From Flammeovirga pacifica (GTDB lineage Bacteria > Bacteroidota > Bacteroidia > Cytophagales > Flammeovirgaceae), in assembly GCF_000807855.2 (NCBI RefSeq), contig NZ_JRYR02000001.1, forward strand, positions 4,182,045-4,246,044: a stretch of 64,000 nucleotides of DNA, given 5' to 3'. The notes beneath the pieces were generated by a model. It searched no databases. It saw only the letters and a list, made by a program, of their open reading frames with translations, and had not been told where the DNA came from. This document shows, in pieces, positions 50,880 to 59,790 of this stretch. A program made the translations under genes and the position numbers. Numbering within the stretch: position 1 is the first letter of the stretch; the number at the start of each line of letters is the position of its first letter.

Positions 50880-52397
50880 ATGAAATCAACGATCAAAAAT
50901 ATATTATTAACAGCTGCAGCAGTTTTCGCTTTATCAGCCTGTAGCCTTGATGTGGACCCTTACGGCTTCTTATCCGGCGATAACTTCTATAAAACACCTT
51001 CTGATGCAGAGTCGGCTTTAGCGTATACCTATTCAGTAAATTCAGATATTGAATACTATTCGAGACACTTAATTATTGCAACTGAGGTGCCTACAGAAAC
51101 GCTAACAATTAAGCCTGATGCAGGGGCAGATCAACATGCGTTGGACCGATTGGAAATACTGAATAACAATACAATCGTAGAAGATATGTGGCGTTATCCA
51201 TACTTGGCCATTAACCGTGCAAACGCAGTGATTCTGAATGTTCCAAATACTCCAGATATGGATGAAACAAGAAAGTCTGAAATTGTAGGTGAAGCTAAAT
51301 TCTTAAGAGCGTTGCATTACTTTAACTTGGTAAGATTTTTTGGTGATGTGATAATTAGAGATCAACAAGTATCTACAATAGATCAGGTAAATAAAGGAGT
51401 TTCTCCAATGGAAGATGTTTATGCATTCTTATTAGAAGATCTCCTCGATGCTGAAACACGTTTATCTACAGAAAGAGTGTATGGTAGAGCGAATAAAGTA
51501 GCTACATGGGCATTGTTATCTAAAGTATACTTACAAATGGCTTCAGCTAAAAATACAGGTGTAGAAGGTTATGAATGGGTGTCAAATGCAGAATCAAACT
51601 ACACTCAAGCAGCCAACTATGCCAAGAAAGTATTGCAAGATCAATCAACATATACTTTCGAAGAAGACCTATTGGAAACTTGGAATGTAGATACTCGAAT
51701 TGCTGCAAAAGAACACATTTTTGTAGCAGCCACTGACCGTAATGGTTTATTAGAGGGTGAATATACAAAATTACCAATGTTATTTATGCCTTGGGCTGAT
51801 GGTGCAGAACAGGTGGTTTTACCAAACGGAACTACTATTCCAGGTGGTGGATGGGAACACCTTTGGGTTGAAGATGATTTTGTTGCAAATTACGATGCTA
51901 ATGATCGTAGAGGTAGCTTAGAAATGATTGTCGATAAAGTAACCGTTCCAGGTGCTGGTGATGAAGGAGCAGATAAAGAACTTTTTTATCCTGGTGGAGG
52001 TCTACAAGCCACTTTCCCAACCAAGTTCTTGGACCCTAATATGATCGGTCAACAAGCCACTTGTGATACACCTATCTTAAGATATACAGACATTATGATG
52101 GTGTATGCAGAAGCCATTGGTCCTAATGCGGAAACCTATGCTTTAATGGATCAAATTAGAAATAGAGCTGGTTTATCTCCTCTAGCTGGAGGGATGGGAT
52201 TACAAGAGTTTAGAGAGTACATTCTAGATGAAAGAGGTAAGGAGTTGGCATTCGAAGGTCAAAGATTATTTGATTTGAGAAGAACAAAAAGCATGGAATC
52301 GGTGCTTGGAGGCCAATACGGTAAACCAATGTCATCAGGAGTATATTACTTCGATATTCCATTGATTGAGGTCGATACAAATCCTGAAGTAAACTAA
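50880..52397 (+). CDS. SusD/RagB-type glycan-binding lipoprotein
   Basis: A 505-residue surface lipoprotein (lipobox ALSACS) of the SusD family, the lid of the SusC transporter. The helical TPR region is clear (EIVGEAKFLRALHYFNLVRFFGDV), and the C-terminal signature MMVYAEAI ... FREYILDERGKELAFEGQRLFDLRRT is typical. Ten bases after susC. The bound glycan is inferred as mannan from the neighbouring enzymes. Confidence 0.94.
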   Translation: MKSTIKNILLTAAAVFALSACSLDVDPYGFLSGDNFYKTPSDAESALAYTYSVNSDIEYYSRHLIIATEVPTETLTIKPDAGADQHALDRLEILNNNTIVEDMWRYPYLAINRANAVILNVPNTPDMDETRKSEIVGEAKFLRALHYFNLVRFFGDVIIRDQQVSTIDQVNKGVSPMEDVYAFLLEDLLDAETRLSTERVYGRANKVATWALLSKVYLQMASAKNTGVEGYEWVSNAESNYTQAANYAKKVLQDQSTYTFEEDLLETWNVDTRIAAKEHIFVAATDRNGLLEGEYTKLPMLFMPWADGAEQVVLPNGTTIPGGGWEHLWVEDDFVANYDANDRRGSLEMIVDKVTVPGAGDEGADKELFYPGGGLQATFPTKFLDPNMIGQQATCDTPILRYTDIMMVYAEAIGPNAETYALMDQIRNRAGLSPLAGGMGLQEFREYILDERGKELAFEGQRLFDLRRTKSMESVLGGQYGKPMSSGVYYFDIPLIEVDTNPEVN

Positions 52398-52463
52398 TTC
52401 AAGTAATAAAAAATTATGGTTATCAACGCTCCCCTATAAAGGGAAGTATAAAGTAACAAGCAT

Positions 52464-54338
52464 ATGAAAAAAATTATAAACTTCGTTCTATTCTTGGGTT
52501 TAATAGGGGTGATGTCTTGTCAGCCTAAAGATCCAAACGAATTACTTACAAGCGAAAGAGCAATTATTTCTTATTTCATTGATGGTATTCAGATCGGCCC
52601 TGCAGAAATTAATAGAACGCCCGTCGAAAGTGATTTTACCATTTATGTAATTGATGGTATGGACTTAACAAGTGTTACTCCACAAATCGAGATTTCTTTA
52701 GGAGCATCGATCTTTCCCGCTTCTGGAGAAGCAGTTGATTTATCATCTGGAGAATACACTTACAAAGTGACTTCGGCCACTGGAGAAGTAAGAGATTGGG
52801 TATTAAATGTACAGTCATTCGATAACAAAATTCAAGGAAAATGGAAAGTAGGTAAACCTATGGAATTCCACTACTTTATTGGAGAAGGTGAAAGCTGGGG
52901 CTGGGAAGGTGTTAAAGATCTAGAATGGACGCTTCCAGGAGCAGGTGCAGCAACTGACAACGAATTAGAATTTATGACTGTTGGTGTGGATGAAGTAGGA
53001 AATCTTTATGGTACGGGTAGTTATACTTCGGGTGCTGATGGTACTTTTGAAACTTTTGTTTTGGAAAATGGGTGCCTAGGTTCAGATGTTGATTATTCCC
53101 CTTATTATGGCAGAATGCCTCAAGGTGATTTTAATTGGGTATTAGATCTTACAAACAATACCATCATTTTAAATCAAGAAGAGAAAACAGAAACTACTTT
53201 ACCAATCGAATGGATCAACACAGAAGACTATTCTGTTTTTGAATTAGCATTCTCTCCTGAAGCACATGACTTAGGATGGCAAGATTGTAACTACAATGAG
53301 TTAGAATTAAATTTTGGCAAAAGAGTTTGGTATACAATCATCAGAGATGGTGCTTCAATTCCTGATGATGGGGAAGAAGAAGAAACGGATCCAATCATTC
53401 CAGAATATGCTCCTATTTCTTTAAATGGTGATTGGGGAATAGAAGATATCGGTTTCTGGCCAGGTGGAGACGCAGGTGTTTGTGATGATTTCGATAATAT
53501 CATGAGATTCAGCAACGAAGCTTTTGACACAGAAACAGGTATCCTATCTGGTGATTTCGAATACTTAGCTGGTGCTGATGGTAATCTAACAAATGGAAAC
53601 GGTACAGATTGGGTAGTCTTCCCAGAAAGTGGAAAATTCGAATTGAAAATACTTCAAAACCCTAATGATACGGAGAGTAGAGAATTTTGGACAATTAAAT
53701 TTATCGCTACAGATGGATCAGTATTAGAAGTACCAAATGCAGTAGAAGGTGGTGGAGCTGATCAGATCACTTTAAAATTCAACGGAGGTAATGCAGGCGG
53801 AATAGAGCAAGAAGCTCATTGGTATAAATTCGTTAGAAACTTTGTAGGAGCTAATCCGTGTGATGGAGAAACACCTGTCGACCCTGAAGAGCCAGATCCT
53901 AACGGTATTTTCCCTGAAGGAACTTGGAGTGCTAGAGAAGGAATTATGATCAACAATTATTATTGGAATAGTGATTCAGATAATGGTCACATTCGTTATG
54001 GAGATTCCGAAGCTGCCGATAATGATGTAATTACTTTTACATCAGTAGAACAAAATGGTGATGTTTATACAGGTAATATTCGTGTAGACTATGGAGATGA
54101 TGGAACGTTTGATCTAGGAGAGTATACGATTAAATCGGGTACTTTTACTTATACTGTAACAGGTGAAGAATGGGGAGCCCCGATAGGTAATTTAGTAATT
54201 AATACGAAAGAAGGAGAAACAATTACTTACTTTAAAACGAATTTATGGAATAGCAAAGGCGACTTTGATTTCCAAATTAAATTCAATATTGATGAAGTAG
54301 GAGAGGTGTATTACAGGATGACAGATAAATCGATGTAA
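52464..54338 (+). CDS. Surface glycan-binding lipoprotein with three repeats
   Basis: A 624-residue lipoprotein (lipobox GVMSC, Cys19). After an Ig-like N-terminal domain ending GEVRDWVLNVQSF at about residue 120, as in DUF5018-type modules, come three similar beta-rich units starting GKWKVGKPM (about 128), NGDWGIEDIGFW (about 325) and EGTWSAREGIMI (about 490). Each contains an equivalent strand pair: YGTGSYTSGADGTF, LSGDFEYLAGADGNL and YTGNIRVDYGDDGTF. The third gene after susCD is where surface glycan-binding proteins (SusE/F-like) are encoded, so carbohydrate binding is likely; linkers rich in E, D and P join the units. Confidence 0.78.
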   Translation: MKKIINFVLFLGLIGVMSCQPKDPNELLTSERAIISYFIDGIQIGPAEINRTPVESDFTIYVIDGMDLTSVTPQIEISLGASIFPASGEAVDLSSGEYTYKVTSATGEVRDWVLNVQSFDNKIQGKWKVGKPMEFHYFIGEGESWGWEGVKDLEWTLPGAGAATDNELEFMTVGVDEVGNLYGTGSYTSGADGTFETFVLENGCLGSDVDYSPYYGRMPQGDFNWVLDLTNNTIILNQEEKTETTLPIEWINTEDYSVFELAFSPEAHDLGWQDCNYNELELNFGKRVWYTIIRDGASIPDDGEEEETDPIIPEYAPISLNGDWGIEDIGFWPGGDAGVCDDFDNIMRFSNEAFDTETGILSGDFEYLAGADGNLTNGNGTDWVVFPESGKFELKILQNPNDTESREFWTIKFIATDGSVLEVPNAVEGGGADQITLKFNGGNAGGIEQEAHWYKFVRNFVGANPCDGETPVDPEEPDPNGIFPEGTWSAREGIMINNYYWNSDSDNGHIRYGDSEAADNDVITFTSVEQNGDVYTGNIRVDYGDDGTFDLGEYTIKSGTFTYTVTGEEWGAPIGNLVINTKEGETITYFKTNLWNSKGDFDFQIKFNIDEVGEVYYRMTDKSM

Positions 54339-54350
54339 TATAATTATATA

Positions 54351-54392
54351 TGAAGGCACTACTCGATATATCAAGTAGTGCCTTCATTTTTC
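54351..54392 (+). terminator. Terminator of the susCD operon
   Basis: Perfect arms TGAAGGCACTACT / AGTAGTGCCTTCA with a ten-base loop and a T run. Confidence 0.9.
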
Positions 54393-54482
54393 TAAACTAA
54401 AACAATAATATTTACTAGAATATTGGGATCAGATATACAGTTAACCCAAGTACATTCCAATAAAAAGTATCATTTAGTAGGT

Positions 54483-54519
54483 AGGTTATTTCATTATTCA
54501 GAAATGAGATAACCTTTTT
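54483..54519. terminator. Second hairpin between susCD operon and sulfatase gene
   Basis: Arms AGGTTATTTCATT / AATGAGATAACCT (one mismatch) with TTTTT on the plus strand; it may serve the convergent sulfatase gene as well. Confidence 0.6.
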
Positions 54520-54554
54520 GATTTAGAGGAGTATTTGAGAGACGGTGTAATTTC

Positions 54555-56288
54555 TCAATCACTTGCAGCCTTAAAAGCATTCCAAGCTTCATCGACTTGT
54601 ACCAATTGATGTTCTTTTTCGTAGCCTTTATAGAGGCTCAACATGTCTTTATATCGATCAGGCATTTCCTTTTCCAAAGGTTTACTTTCAGATGGATCTT
54701 TTACGACATCATATAAATGCCACTCACCATCTCCGAACATCCCTTTTCTTACCTTTATCAATTTATAATTTCCTTTCATGATATAAGCATTTCCGAATAA
54801 TTCGAAGGCATACCATTGGTTATCATTACGTACGATATCAGATTCACCATCTAAGAAAGGACGAGCACTTATACCACTTGGAGCCTGTACTGTCTTTCCT
54901 TTATAATTACTTCCAGGATGTTGGATACCGGCATAATCTAGGATGGTCATCGGAAGGTCTTTCACAGACATTACAGCATTAGACAATTCACCAGCACGCT
55001 TATAATTTTCTTTTGTTGCTCCTGGAGGAACAATAATCATAGGTACTCTAACACCTCCTTCACCAATAAACCATTTCCACCAAGATAGACCACCTGTGGC
55101 AGCATTTGCCCATGCAGTACCTATATAATTACTAGAGTTAGCAGTACCAATTGCTTCGAAAGAAGTATCATAATTTTTAGCTATCCACTCGCCGAATACT
55201 TCATTACCAGTATTAGGGTTTTCAGCTTCCATACCTTCTGGACCATTATCAGAAAGGTAAACAATCATTGTATTTTCTAATTGTCCTGATGATTTTAAAT
55301 AATCAAGCAATTGACCAATTCTATTGTCTTGATCTTCTATTTCTGCTGCATATGTTGCAAAAACTTTAGCTTGATATTTTTTTTCATCATCAGAAAGCTG
55401 ATCCCATTTTTTGACTAAACTATTTTCTGAAGCTGGGGCAGCACTATGAGAAATTAAACCTTTTTCTTTAAGTCTTTCGTATCTAAATTGTTTTAATCCT
55501 TCATATCCATGTTTTAGATAAAACTCATAATGTTTTTCTACTAATTCAGGAGGTGCTTGAATAGGAAAGTGAGCTGTAGTAAAAGCCATCCATGAGAACC
55601 AAGGTTTGCCTTCCTTGTGTGCCTCTTTAATAAAAGAAAGCATTTGATTGGTATAAAGTTCTCCAGAATACACACCATTAGGGCGATCATATTTTTCACC
55701 ATTGAGTGTCCAATGTTCTTCGAATTTTTTATTCATAAAATCCGGATCAGAAAAAATGGGTGTCATACGTAAATTATTCCAGTGGTTAGACCCTCCCGAA
55801 AGAATACCAAACTCTTTGGTAAACCCCCAATGCATAGGTCCGTAACCTCCAGCTTCTTCTCCTCCAAGATGCCATTTTCCCACTTTAAAAACCTCGTAGC
55901 CTTGGTCGTTAAATAATTGAGACATCGTGACGGCATTATCTGTAAGGTACCCTTCATAGCCAGGTTTTCCTTTGGAGGCAGGGTAAAAGGAATAATCAAA
56001 AGATCCTAATCCAATTTCAATATTATTACACCCTGTCATGAGCATAGAACGTGTCACAGAACAAACGGGCGAAGCATGGAAATTAGTAAATCGGACCCCC
56101 GATTCTGCTAGGCGATTAAAATTAGGAGTATTGATTTCAGAGCCATATACTCCAAGATCACCAAATGCAATATCATCTCCTATGAGTAATAAGATATTAG
56201 GTTTTACATCTGCGCCTTTTTTTTCATTTGATGGTGATGAACAACTGAATAGTATCACCAAAAGTAATAGACTGCTATAGTATTTCAT
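54555..56288 (-). CDS. Sulfatase lipoprotein (S1 family, arylsulfatase-like)
   Basis: A 577-residue sulfatase. The start at 56288 is used because it gives a clean lipobox, VILFSC with Cys16; the longer frame to 56324 puts 12 residues in front of the signal. Metal-site motifs are NILLLIGDDIAFGDLG and YLSDNGPEG; GKWHLGG is the usual second signature. The cysteine to be turned into formylglycine is Cys76 in PVCSVTRSMLMTG: here C-S-V-T-R replaces the normal C-x-P/A-x-R. It removes sulfate from a glycan or aryl substrate outside the cytoplasm. It is convergent with the susCD operon and may act on a sulfated version of the same polysaccharide. Confidence 0.88.
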   Translation of the reverse strand: MKYYSSLLLLVILFSCSSPSNEKKGADVKPNILLLIGDDIAFGDLGVYGSEINTPNFNRLAESGVRFTNFHASPVCSVTRSMLMTGCNNIEIGLGSFDYSFYPASKGKPGYEGYLTDNAVTMSQLFNDQGYEVFKVGKWHLGGEEAGGYGPMHWGFTKEFGILSGGSNHWNNLRMTPIFSDPDFMNKKFEEHWTLNGEKYDRPNGVYSGELYTNQMLSFIKEAHKEGKPWFSWMAFTTAHFPIQAPPELVEKHYEFYLKHGYEGLKQFRYERLKEKGLISHSAAPASENSLVKKWDQLSDDEKKYQAKVFATYAAEIEDQDNRIGQLLDYLKSSGQLENTMIVYLSDNGPEGMEAENPNTGNEVFGEWIAKNYDTSFEAIGTANSSNYIGTAWANAATGGLSWWKWFIGEGGVRVPMIIVPPGATKENYKRAGELSNAVMSVKDLPMTILDYAGIQHPGSNYKGKTVQAPSGISARPFLDGESDIVRNDNQWYAFELFGNAYIMKGNYKLIKVRKGMFGDGEWHLYDVVKDPSESKPLEKEMPDRYKDMLSLYKGYEKEHQLVQVDEAWNAFKAASD

Positions 56289-56399
56289 TGTTATAGTTTT
56301 GGGTTGATAAATTAAAATAGTCATTCTATAACTGTAATCTGATAAGAGGTTGAATTATGAGTAAATGTTCACTTTTAAATCCTTTTAATTCTTGAAATA

Positions 56400-56427
56400 A
56401 AAAAAAGAGTTGATCACTGATCAACTC
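56400..56427 (-). terminator. Terminator after the flavodoxin/NTF2 gene
   Basis: GAGTTGATCA / TGATCAACTC inverted repeat, followed on the minus strand by six or more T. Confidence 0.8.
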
Positions 56428-56454
56428 CTTAATACCTTAATCTTAACAAATATA

Positions 56455-57399
56455 CTATGTCTTTTTCACTTTGTATTGGTGAATTTTAATGAGTTTTTCG
56501 TCAGATATACTGACTTTCCATTTTTCTATTACATTGATTAATAATGGTTGACCTTCAAGAGTTTCAGCTTCTAATTTTAAGGAAAGCTTTACTTTATAAA
56601 AGCCATTGTTATTATCTTTAATATCGATTGAAGTAATCGTATGTTTATTTTCTTTTTTTATGGTGCTTTTTATATTGTCATACCACGCTTTAAACCCTTC
56701 ATGACCTTTAAAAACACCATCTGGGAATTTTAATTTTACCTTTTCATCTAAATGATTAGTGAAAAAACTATCATCAGCCAATTCATCAAACTGTGCAAAC
56801 CAATTAGAAACAAAATCATCAATGATGGTTTTAGGATCGCCATTACTCCAACTTTTTACACGTTCAATTAATCGTTGTGCATATTCTTCAGCTCTATTTT
56901 GAACAAGGCCTGCTGTGTTATAAATACCTTCTATATACACCATACCATGGGTATACATTGGAGGTTGCCAATTCATCTGTGTTAAATATGCGGTTTGCTC
57001 TAATGGCTTAACAAATTCTTCAATTCTAAAATGATTGTATCCTAAGGTGGTGTAAGACTGTACAGGACCACCTATTGTTATACTTATTTGAAAGGACTTA
57101 TTAGCTAATTTATTCCCTTCAGGTCCATATGCAAAATTGAAAGAAAACACTTGATCAAACCATTGCTTTAAAATGGCAGGCATGTTATACCAATAAAAAG
57201 GGAATTGAAATATAACGTGGTCTGCGTTAATTAAAGCTTTTTGTTCTGCTGCTATGTTAATAGAATAGTCAGGGTATAGCTCGTGAATATTTCTGACTTC
57301 AATAGTATTGATGCTATTCTTTAATGCATCAATAATCCATTTATTTGCAATGGATTTTTCGTATTGAGGATGAGCTAAAATGACTAAAACTTTTTCCAT
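56455..57399 (-). CDS. NAD(P)H:quinone oxidoreductase fused to an NTF2-like domain
   Basis: A 314-residue two-domain protein. Residues 1 to about 185 form a flavodoxin-2 domain as in MdaB/KefF/NQO1: VLVILAHPQYEKS at the start, the FMN/FAD loop VIFQFPFYWYNMPAILKQWFDQVF and ISITIGGPVQSYT. Residues from about 195 form a SnoaL/NTF2-like domain with FVSNWFAQFDELADDSFF and FKGHEGFKAWYDNI. The first half should reduce quinones with NAD(P)H; the second is a small-molecule pocket of unknown ligand. It is monocistronic and divergent from the SRPBCC gene. Confidence 0.85.
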   Translation of the reverse strand: MEKVLVILAHPQYEKSIANKWIIDALKNSINTIEVRNIHELYPDYSINIAAEQKALINADHVIFQFPFYWYNMPAILKQWFDQVFSFNFAYGPEGNKLANKSFQISITIGGPVQSYTTLGYNHFRIEEFVKPLEQTAYLTQMNWQPPMYTHGMVYIEGIYNTAGLVQNRAEEYAQRLIERVKSWSNGDPKTIIDDFVSNWFAQFDELADDSFFTNHLDEKVKLKFPDGVFKGHEGFKAWYDNIKSTIKKENKHTITSIDIKDNNNGFYKVKLSLKLEAETLEGQPLLINVIEKWKVSISDEKLIKIHQYKVKKT

Positions 57400-57623
57400 A
57401 GTAACAATAGATGTAAGTATTAAATTCTCTTAATTATACGGGTGGATTTTAAGAAAGATTAAATATTGATAATAACAGATGTTAATATGGGGTAGGGTAT
57501 TAGTGTTTTGAGTTGTTGATCCGAATTTCCTAGTCTTTGAACCAATATACCAATTGATGTTGAGGGAGATATATCACCTTTGTTATTATTAAATGATATA
57601 CACACTCAATAAAACTAAAGATT

Positions 57624-58202
57624 ATGAAATCTATATTTTTTGCATTAGCAGTTTTGACATCATTCATCACTTTAGGTCAAAATAAGAAAACACAACATGT
57701 CGAGGTATCTAGAATTATTAAGGCTCCAGCATCTGCAGTATGGAAAGTTGTAGGAGAAGAATTTGGAGATATCCATAAATCTCATCCCTTTGTAGTAGAC
57801 TCAAAATATACTAAAGACGATGTTTCTGAAGGGTGTGAAGGAGCAGAAAGAGTATGTTCTTTGACTTTGGACGGGAAGAAATATGTAAAAGAAAAACAAG
57901 TGAATTATGATCCTGAAAACATGAATTTCAAAGTTCAAATTATTCACATTCAGGGTTTACCGTTAGTTCCTGAGTATTCTTATGGGGTATACCAAGTAGA
58001 TAAAGTAGATGCTGAAACTTCTAAATTGGTATTCACTTTTGATTATAGAACAAAACCTGCCTTTATGGGGAGTTTGGCAAAAGGGAAGTTTAAAAAACAG
58101 TTATCAGATTATATGTTAGCTGTAGATCATTATGTAACCACAGGAGAAGAAGTGAATGGAGAGAATTTTAAAGATATTAAGCAGAAATACGATACGAAGT
58201 AA
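57624..58202 (+). CDS. Exported SRPBCC (Bet v1-like) protein
   Basis: A 192-residue protein with a signal peptide (to about residue 18, ITLGQ) and a START/SRPBCC fold: VEVSRIIKAPASAVWKVVGEEFGDIHKSHPFVVDS at the start and a long C-terminal helix GKFKKQLSDYMLAVDHYVT. The family binds hydrophobic ligands in a cavity. Two cysteines in GCEGAERVCSL may form a disulfide outside the cytoplasm. Ligand and pathway are unknown. Confidence 0.83.
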   Translation: MKSIFFALAVLTSFITLGQNKKTQHVEVSRIIKAPASAVWKVVGEEFGDIHKSHPFVVDSKYTKDDVSEGCEGAERVCSLTLDGKKYVKEKQVNYDPENMNFKVQIIHIQGLPLVPEYSYGVYQVDKVDAETSKLVFTFDYRTKPAFMGSLAKGKFKKQLSDYMLAVDHYVTTGEEVNGENFKDIKQKYDTK

Positions 58203-58405
58203 CTACCTATGTTCATTCAATATTAATTTTATTATCCTATCCTTTAAGGCTGCCAATCGGTGGTCTTTTTGGTGTTGTAAATAATGTTAAATTGCTGACG
58301 ATCATCATTTCTAGTACCTACACATAATACCTAATTTTGTGATTATTCATACTAATGCGTGTAGTCAGGTCAATTACCCTTGATTAGCTACTAAAATACA
58401 ATATA

Positions 58406-59722
58406 ATGAGACAAACCTTTACGGCTTTAATATTAACACTTTCAGTGTTGTTAATGTCCTCTTTTGATACCGTTTTATCAGATGATAAACCTAAAAGTGA
58501 TAGTACTAAAGATGATAATTCAAAAGATGTAATACCAACAGAGTATAAACCATTAAAATTGGATCTTTCAGATGATGGTCAAAAGTACATTAGATTTATC
58601 TTATGGAATCAATTTCAGATTGCCGACCAAAATATGGCAGATGATTCTGGATTTGGTGTCAATGTAAGACGAGCTAGATTGTTGGCATATGCACAAATTT
58701 CAGAACGTTTTATGGTGTTGACTCATTTTGGTGTAAATAATTTAAACGCATACAATATGGATCCTTTAGGTAATAGAAATACTACCGATGGGACTGTAAA
58801 TACATCTCAATTATTTTTACATGATGCTTGGGGTGAATTTAAAGTGTCGAATAATGAAACTTTATATATTGGTGCGGGTCTTCATTATTGGAATGGATTA
58901 AGTAGAATGTCTAATTCTGGAACGTTAAATATGATGACAATGGATAACTATCGTCAATCATGGGCTTCTTTAGGACTTTCAGATCAGTTTGGTAGACATG
59001 TAGGGGTTTATGCTAAGGGTTTCCTCGGTAAATTGAGATATCAGGTATCAATTAATGAACCTATTGGTAATGCATTAGGCTCTGCAGATCAAGATGATTT
59101 GGAAAACGGAAGTGTTTCTTATTCAGGAAGAAGAGTGTTAGGCAATGATGCCAAATTGGTATTGCAAGGCTACTTTGAATACAATTTCTTAGACAAAGAA
59201 TCGAACAAACTACCTTATAGAGCTGGTACTTATTTAGGTAAAAAGACGGTATTTAATATTGGTGCAGGTTTCTTTAATCACAATAATGGAGTAGTGAAAA
59301 TTGAGAACGATCTTCCTGTAGGGGGCGATGTTAATCATTTTGCGGTAGATTCTTATTATGATGCACCTGTAGGAAACGGGGCAATCAATGCTTATTTAGC
59401 GTATTATAATTTTAACTATGGTTTTGATGAGTACCACTACGGAACGACTTATGGAACGGGATCATCTTTCTATGGACAGTTCGGTTATTTGTTACCTTTC
59501 GAAACAAAACAAGGTAGAATGATGCCTTATCTAGCTTACAGCACTAGAAATTTCACTGCTTTTGAAAATGCTGGAGATGGTCTACAATTGGGTGTCAATT
59601 GGTTTATTAATGGACATAACGCAAAGTTGACAATGGAATATACAAACACTCAACCTAACTGGACGGGAGATCGTCCTGATAGAGTTCATGGATTTGTTTT
59701 CCAAACACATATATTCTTATAA
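58406..59722 (+). CDS. Outer-membrane porin-like protein
   Basis: A 438-residue protein with a signal segment (MRQTFTALILTLSVLLMSSF), a short acidic/lysine-rich linker (DDKPKSDSTKDDNSKD) and a barrel with many alternating strands, such as YIRFILWNQFQIADQN, RARLLAYAQISERFMVLTHFG and the terminal HGFVFQTHIFL. It resembles phosphate-selective porin O/P-type proteins, but selectivity cannot be read from the sequence. It lies 203 bases after the SRPBCC gene, too far to assume an operon. Confidence 0.78.
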   Translation: MRQTFTALILTLSVLLMSSFDTVLSDDKPKSDSTKDDNSKDVIPTEYKPLKLDLSDDGQKYIRFILWNQFQIADQNMADDSGFGVNVRRARLLAYAQISERFMVLTHFGVNNLNAYNMDPLGNRNTTDGTVNTSQLFLHDAWGEFKVSNNETLYIGAGLHYWNGLSRMSNSGTLNMMTMDNYRQSWASLGLSDQFGRHVGVYAKGFLGKLRYQVSINEPIGNALGSADQDDLENGSVSYSGRRVLGNDAKLVLQGYFEYNFLDKESNKLPYRAGTYLGKKTVFNIGAGFFNHNNGVVKIENDLPVGGDVNHFAVDSYYDAPVGNGAINAYLAYYNFNYGFDEYHYGTTYGTGSSFYGQFGYLLPFETKQGRMMPYLAYSTRNFTAFENAGDGLQLGVNWFINGHNAKLTMEYTNTQPNWTGDRPDRVHGFVFQTHIFL

Positions 59723-59749
59723 AAACATAGAGACATCAGTCTAAGAAAA

Positions 59750-59790
59750 AGAGGTAATCTCATTTAATATTGAGATTACCTCTTTTTTAT
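59750..59790. terminator. Bidirectional terminator
   Basis: Perfect arms AGAGGTAATCTCA / TGAGATTACCTCT with a T run on the plus strand, A run on the left, between convergent genes. Confidence 0.88.
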
